DNA of 64,000 nucleotides. It comes from Candidatus Bathyarchaeota archaeon (lineage in GTDB: Archaea; Thermoproteota; Bathyarchaeia; Bathyarchaeales; SOJC01). The position numbers were made by a program, and so were the translations under genes. Below the pieces are notes generated by a model. It was given only the letters and a program-made list of their open reading frames with translations. It was not told where the DNA came from and did not search any database. Positions 60,234 through 64,000 of the stretch are shown piece by piece. Numbering within the stretch: position 1 is the first letter of the stretch; each line of letters opens with the position of its first letter. The stretch is taken from contig JAOUKM010000003.1 in the NCBI GenBank assembly GCA_029882535.1, positions 1 through 64,000 of the forward strand, written 5' to 3'.

Positions 60234-61427
60234 TTGGGTATCTTCCTTCTTTACCAGAGGAGTGGATTAGCCATCAGAAAAGTCTATGTGGACTATGCTG
60301 CCACAACTTCCGTCGATCCACGTGTAGTCAAAGCTATGCAGCCCTATTTCACCAAGTTTTATGGTAACGCTTCTTCACTGAACTCTTTCGGTGTCGAAGC
60401 CAAAAAAGCCTTGGAAACGTCTAGAGAGACAATAGCTAGGTTCATGGGCGCTGACGCAAACGAACTAATATTCACGGGGAGTGCAACAGAAGCTAACAAT
60501 CTTGTGCTGAAAGGGCATGCTTTTAAAAAAGGAAAAGCCAGATGCCACATTGCGGTTTCTACAATTGACCATGACTGCATATTAAACTCGGCAAAATGGC
60601 TGGAGAAGCAGGGGTTTAAGGTCACGTACTTACCAGTTGACCAATATGGCTTACTGAAAATGGACGCTCTTGAAGAAGCGTTAAAAGAAAACGTGACTCT
60701 CGTATCCGTCGTTCACGGAAACAATGAAATCGGAACAGTTCAGTCAATCGAAGAAATTGTGAGAACATGCCACGAACACAATACCTCTTTCCACACAGAC
60801 GCAGTTCAAAGCTTTGGCAAACTACCCATCAACGTCAAAAAAATGAACATCGACTTCATGACGATTAACGCACATAAACTATATGGACCAAAAGGCGTTG
60901 GCGCTTTGTACATCAATAAAAACTTCAAAATTGAACCTTTAATACATGGTGGTGGACACGAATTCGGCCTAAGATCGGGAACCGAAAACGTGCCAGGAAT
61001 AGTAGGTTTCGCCAAGGCAGTGGAACTTCGAAAAGAAGAGATGAAGCCAGAGGCAGAACTACTCACTTGTCTACGTGACAAGCTGATAAAAGGCACTTTA
61101 GAAATTGAAGATACGTATCTTAATGGTCACCCTACGAAAAGACTTTCCAACAATACAAATTTCCGATTCTCTTACATAGAAGGAGAAGCCGTGGTTCTAG
61201 GCCTCGACACGGAAGGAATAGCTGCATCCTCAGGGTCTGCTTGTTCCTCAATGGCTGGAGAACCAAGCCACGTGCTTCTCGCCATCGGATTAAAGCCAGA
61301 GGAAGCTCGTGGCAGTTTAAGACTCTCGCTTGGAAAGTATAATACCGAAGAGGATATTGACTACATTCTTCAAGTATTACCGAAAGTTGTAAAACGACTC
61401 AGAGCAATGTCGCCATTAAGACCTTAA
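60234..61427 (+). CDS. cysteine desulfurase (NifS/IscS family)
   Basis: A 397-residue PLP enzyme counted from TTG 60234. It removes sulfur from cysteine for Fe-S clusters and thio-tRNA. The PLP lysine is K215 (INAHKLYGPKGVG) and the catalytic cysteine is C337 (SSGSACSSMAGE). Homologues begin M-R-K-V-Y-M-D-Y-A-A-T-T. Here RKVYVDYAATTSVDP is preceded by ATC at 60273, and AGAGGAG lies about 10 bases before that ATC. So the real start may be ATC, the TTG at 60234, or the GTG inside VYVDY. It follows the two tRNA genes. Confidence 0.94.
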   Translation: MGIFLLYQRSGLAIRKVYVDYAATTSVDPRVVKAMQPYFTKFYGNASSLNSFGVEAKKALETSRETIARFMGADANELIFTGSATEANNLVLKGHAFKKGKARCHIAVSTIDHDCILNSAKWLEKQGFKVTYLPVDQYGLLKMDALEEALKENVTLVSVVHGNNEIGTVQSIEEIVRTCHEHNTSFHTDAVQSFGKLPINVKKMNIDFMTINAHKLYGPKGVGALYINKNFKIEPLIHGGGHEFGLRSGTENVPGIVGFAKAVELRKEEMKPEAELLTCLRDKLIKGTLEIEDTYLNGHPTKRLSNNTNFRFSYIEGEAVVLGLDTEGIAASSGSACSSMAGEPSHVLLAIGLKPEEARGSLRLSLGKYNTEEDIDYILQVLPKVVKRLRAMSPLRP

Positions 61428-61484
61428 CCAAACAGAATAAAGACAGATAACACAATACTAGTTCAGAAGTGATGGTGAGACAAG

Positions 61485-61967
61485 TTGGATGTTAAAGTGG
61501 TGAAAATTGAGGCGGTGAAAGACTGCAATGTTATTTTGGGCATGGCACATTTCATCAAAACCGTTGAAGATCTTTACGAAGTATTAGTAGAGTCAGTTCC
61601 AAACATAAAATTCGGTGTAGGCTTCTGCGAAAGCTCTGGTCCGTGTTTGGTGAGAAGCGAAGGCAACGACGACGAACTGAAACATCTAGCGACTCAAAAA
61701 GCATTTGAGCTTAGCTGCGGTCACTGTTTTATAATTTTCATCAAGAACGCCTACCCCATCAACATCTTAAACAAAATTAAACAAGTGTCAGAAGTATGCA
61801 CCATTTATGCCGCTACAGCCAACCCGTTGCAGATTATTGTGTGTGAAACGGAGCAAGGAAGAGGAGTACTTGGTGTGGTAGACGGTTTAAGAAGCAAAGG
61901 AATCGAAACTAAAAGCGATGTCAAGGCGAGAAAGGAGTTTCTCAGAAAAATTGGCTACAAACTCTAA
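61485..61967 (+). CDS. adenosine-specific kinase
   Basis: A 160-residue small protein of the family first characterised as adenosine-specific kinase in Pyrobaculum. It starts at TTG (MDVKVVKIEAVKDCNVILGM). The conserved parts are FGVGFCESSGPCLVRSEGND, HCFIIFIKNAYPINILNKIK, and IYAATANPLQIIVCETEQGR followed by GVLGVVDG. It phosphorylates adenosine or a related nucleoside and has an unusual fold. GGTGAG lies before the start. It follows the cysteine desulfurase by 57 bases, so the two may be cotranscribed. Confidence 0.9.
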   Translation: MDVKVVKIEAVKDCNVILGMAHFIKTVEDLYEVLVESVPNIKFGVGFCESSGPCLVRSEGNDDELKHLATQKAFELSCGHCFIIFIKNAYPINILNKIKQVSEVCTIYAATANPLQIIVCETEQGRGVLGVVDGLRSKGIETKSDVKARKEFLRKIGYKL

Positions 61968-62048
61968 CTAAATCCTTCTTAAAAATCTTCACCTTTGCCA
62001 GTTCACAATTCAATTTTTGTCTTACCAAACATTGAAGCCTAACATGTT

Positions 62049-63083
62049 TTAGCGGGTCAATATTGTTTTGGCGTTTTTCCATTGGTCCCTTACTATTTCT
62101 ATGTTGCCTTGGATATTTGCATGTAGGGAATAGAACATGTAACACATGTAGGAGCATTTTTTGCATTTCCGGTACATTTTTCTTGAGTTCTCAAATCTTT
62201 GGCTGTTCCATACTTTAGGTAAGTCAAAAACTGTGGCAACAGGTTGTTCAAGATGACAACCAGCCACATTTCCAAGCGGGTCTATCATGAAAAAGGATTG
62301 AAGAGCTTTACATTCCCAGGTTCTTTGTCCAGTTAAGTGTAACTCTTTCAAGGTGTTTAGCATTTTTTTTGTTATGAGAATTCCTTGACATTTGTCTTTC
62401 TTTTCTGCAAGTGCGTCGCAGATTTTTGCAAAAGCCTCATTGTCCATGATTTCAAGTTCTTTGTCTTTCTCCCCTATTTGAAACAATGGCTGCGCAAGAG
62501 AGTCATGTTGATATAAACAATAAAGAACGGGAATTCCCTTCTCAGTAAAATGTTCAGTGAAATCCAGTATCTCATGCATGTTAAGTTGTGAGATGGTAGG
62601 AGAAACTCCTACAGTTATTCCTTGGTTATGCAGAGTTTGAACTGCATTTAACGCGTTTTTCCAAGCACCGTGAACACCTTTTAGATAGTTGTATTTTTTC
62701 TCGTCTAATGTGTCGAGGGATATGGCGACGAAATCGGCTTTTTGTAAAGCGTCTATTTTTTTTACAGCTTGACTTCCATTGTCATAAATTGTTGTGATAA
62801 AGTATCGAGAGGCATAATCTATTATTTCCCGAATGTCTTCACGTAAAAGGGGATTTCCTCCAGAGAGAACAATTTCTATTACTCCCATTTTGCGAAGAAC
62901 ATCTAATCCTGCTTTCACTTCATCGGTGGAAAGCTCCGCTGTCGGTTTCTGGTCTCGCCATACATCACAGCTTTTGCAGCGATAATTACACCGACGTGTA
63001 AGCATCCATTGCACGTGATGAGGCTTGTTAAAGGCGAGAGAACGCTTGAATAAACCAAGAACTTTGGAAGGCGAGAGCCTCAT
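62049..63083 (-). CDS. radical SAM protein (HpnH/SPASM-like)
   Basis: A 344-residue radical SAM protein. The cluster motif is C-x3-C-x2-C in TRRCNYRCKSCDVWRD, and the SAM GGN motif is VLSGGNPLLREDI. The C-terminal cysteines CHLEQPV and CKKCSYMCYMFYSLH could hold an extra cluster as in SPASM-type enzymes. Similar to HpnH and other B12-independent synthases or peptide-modifying enzymes; the substrate is unknown. It faces the glycosyltransferase gene across a short divergent gap. Confidence 0.87.
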   Translation of the reverse strand: MRLSPSKVLGLFKRSLAFNKPHHVQWMLTRRCNYRCKSCDVWRDQKPTAELSTDEVKAGLDVLRKMGVIEIVLSGGNPLLREDIREIIDYASRYFITTIYDNGSQAVKKIDALQKADFVAISLDTLDEKKYNYLKGVHGAWKNALNAVQTLHNQGITVGVSPTISQLNMHEILDFTEHFTEKGIPVLYCLYQHDSLAQPLFQIGEKDKELEIMDNEAFAKICDALAEKKDKCQGILITKKMLNTLKELHLTGQRTWECKALQSFFMIDPLGNVAGCHLEQPVATVFDLPKVWNSQRFENSRKMYRKCKKCSYMCYMFYSLHANIQGNIEIVRDQWKNAKTILTR

Positions 63084-63220
63084 TTAAGATGCCCCATTGA
63101 GGATTTTTACTCTTAAGCTAAGAGCGGTCGGTTATTTAAGCACAAATGTTATAAGTGTTTTGTCAATTGAAAGAGCCTAGTAGATCTTTAAGCACCACCC
63201 ACTGCAGAGTTGAACATCTA

Positions 63221-63952
63221 ATGAAGGTAGATGTAGTCGTCTTAACAAAGAACAGCGAAAGAACATTAAGGAAGTGTTTAAGCTCCATCTACAATTATGT
63301 TCCAGTTAACCGACTAATTGTGGTGGATGGTTTTTCAACAGATAAGACTTTAAAAATAATTAGAAAATTCAACAAAAAACACCATAATGTTGTTCTCCTT
63401 AGTGAAAAAGGAACAAGAGGAAAGGGAAGACAAAAAGCTATAGAAGCGGTCACGACTGAATGGTTTGTGTTTGTTGACAGCGACGTCATCTTATGCAAAG
63501 GATGGTTCAAGAAGGCAAAGAGGCTTATAAAAGCTGATGTGGGTGCAATTTGGGGAATAGAAGTTTGGTCGGTGCTGAAAAATATAACCGTCTTGAAATT
63601 GTTTGAAAGAGTTACACTGAAGATTTTTGGAAAAAGAGGTGGAACCCACGACTTACTGGTGCGACGTGAAGCAGTCAAAGATATCCACATTCCTTCTAAT
63701 CTACATGTGTATGAAGACGCTTACATCAAATCGTGGATTTGTAAGAAAGGCTACAAGGTGGTTTCCGCCTATGAGCCCTACTGTATTCATTACCGACCAC
63801 CAATTGTTTGGACAATAAAGAAAAGTATCTTCTTTGTTTCTAATGAACTTAAATTTGCCATTCGTTATCCTCAGTTGTTGCTGTCGTATGCATTATACGC
63901 CGTCATTGTTTTATACCAGAATATGTTGCGTAACATTAGAGCCAAGAGTTAA
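63221..63952 (+). CDS. family 2 glycosyltransferase
   Basis: A glycosyltransferase of 243 residues from the ATG at 63221 (MKVDVVVLTKNSERTLRKCL), which is the usual GT2 start; an ATG 66 bases upstream is less likely. The GT-A features are VVVLTKNSERTLRKCLSSIY, the Asp in VVDGFSTDKT, and the DxD-like FVDSDVILC. The C-terminal segment ends in a weak membrane helix (LLLSYALYAVIVLYQNML). It transfers a sugar from a nucleotide donor, probably for surface glycan or glycolipid. It ends 48 bases before the window edge; I see nothing in those bases. Confidence 0.88.
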   Translation: MKVDVVVLTKNSERTLRKCLSSIYNYVPVNRLIVVDGFSTDKTLKIIRKFNKKHHNVVLLSEKGTRGKGRQKAIEAVTTEWFVFVDSDVILCKGWFKKAKRLIKADVGAIWGIEVWSVLKNITVLKLFERVTLKIFGKRGGTHDLLVRREAVKDIHIPSNLHVYEDAYIKSWICKKGYKVVSAYEPYCIHYRPPIVWTIKKSIFFVSNELKFAIRYPQLLLSYALYAVIVLYQNMLRNIRAKS

Positions 63953-64000
63953 AACTAGTTTTAGTTGGAGAAGAGAAGTAAGCGCTGACATTTCGATTAC

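Overview
The window is archaeal chromosome, most like Candidatus Bathyarchaeia (MCG) or a close relative. Direct signs are a TFB, a FEN1 flap endonuclease with a PCNA-binding tail, a membrane-anchored LonB protease, class III signal peptides, TATA-type promoters, intron-containing tRNA genes, a TRAM-domain protein and an adenosine-specific kinase. The phylum is inferred from protein style, including PEF-type surface anchors; no rRNA is present to fix it. No rRNA operon and no CRISPR array were seen.

Layout. 1-1000: two near-identical type IV pilin/archaellin-like genes, the first cut by the window edge. 1.1-9.8 kb: a TrmB-type regulator, LonB, a coiled-coil protein, a protein resembling SecB, and a convergent operon of a MoxR/CbbQ-type AAA ATPase with a VWA-domain partner. 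9.95-13.8 kb: tRNA-Arg, then a grpE-dnaK-dnaJ operon. Together these form a proteostasis neighbourhood. 14.1-16.0 kb: a ZIP metal transporter and TFB.

16.3-31.0 kb is the accessory part. It starts at an intact tRNA-Gln(CUG) gene. Partial copies of the 3' end of that tRNA lie at 25.5 kb and 31.0 kb, as expected for stacked integrations. The first segment holds a ribbon-helix-helix-like ORF that reads into the antisense of the tRNA, a beta-helix surface protein, two methyltransferases, acetoacetyl-CoA synthetase, MscL and a PRC-barrel protein. It also holds three single-gene units (a UDG-like protein, a GrpB-like protein and a HIT hydrolase). Each of these is bracketed by the same purine-rich repeat on one side and the same AT-rich repeat on the other. 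The second segment holds two TIGR04076-type proteins around a LysE exporter, and a glycyl-radical enzyme with its activase.

31-46 kb is mostly core or transport: a NUDIX hydrolase, intron-bearing tRNA-Met and tRNA-Asn, two MFS transporters, a three-gene winged-helix operon, a threonine dehydratase-like enzyme, an Lrp-like regulator, a proline dipeptidase, a MoaD-like protein, a nucleotide-sugar epimerase, tRNA-Gln(UUG), FEN1, a TRAM protein and an OB-fold protein. 46.9-52 kb: two ABC export systems, one (PadR-LolD-MacB type) with a double inverted-repeat operator. 52-64 kb: an RNase J-like hydrolase, decayed genes, DUF5661, a GNAT protein, DUF998, a second beta-helix protein, tRNA-Ile, tRNA-Arg, cysteine desulfurase, adenosine-specific kinase, a radical SAM protein and a glycosyltransferase.

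Scattered through 23-58 kb are about a dozen copies of a short element. Its conserved core is TGGAGATATC(A/T)CCCGC with a C-rich/T-rich tail, and several copies are fused to the antisense 3' end of a tRNA. Alternating GCGCGC tracts are concentrated between genes. The best candidates for something undescribed are the three repeat-bracketed gene units, the tRNA-end repeat family, and the LonB/SecB-like/MoxR-VWA cluster.
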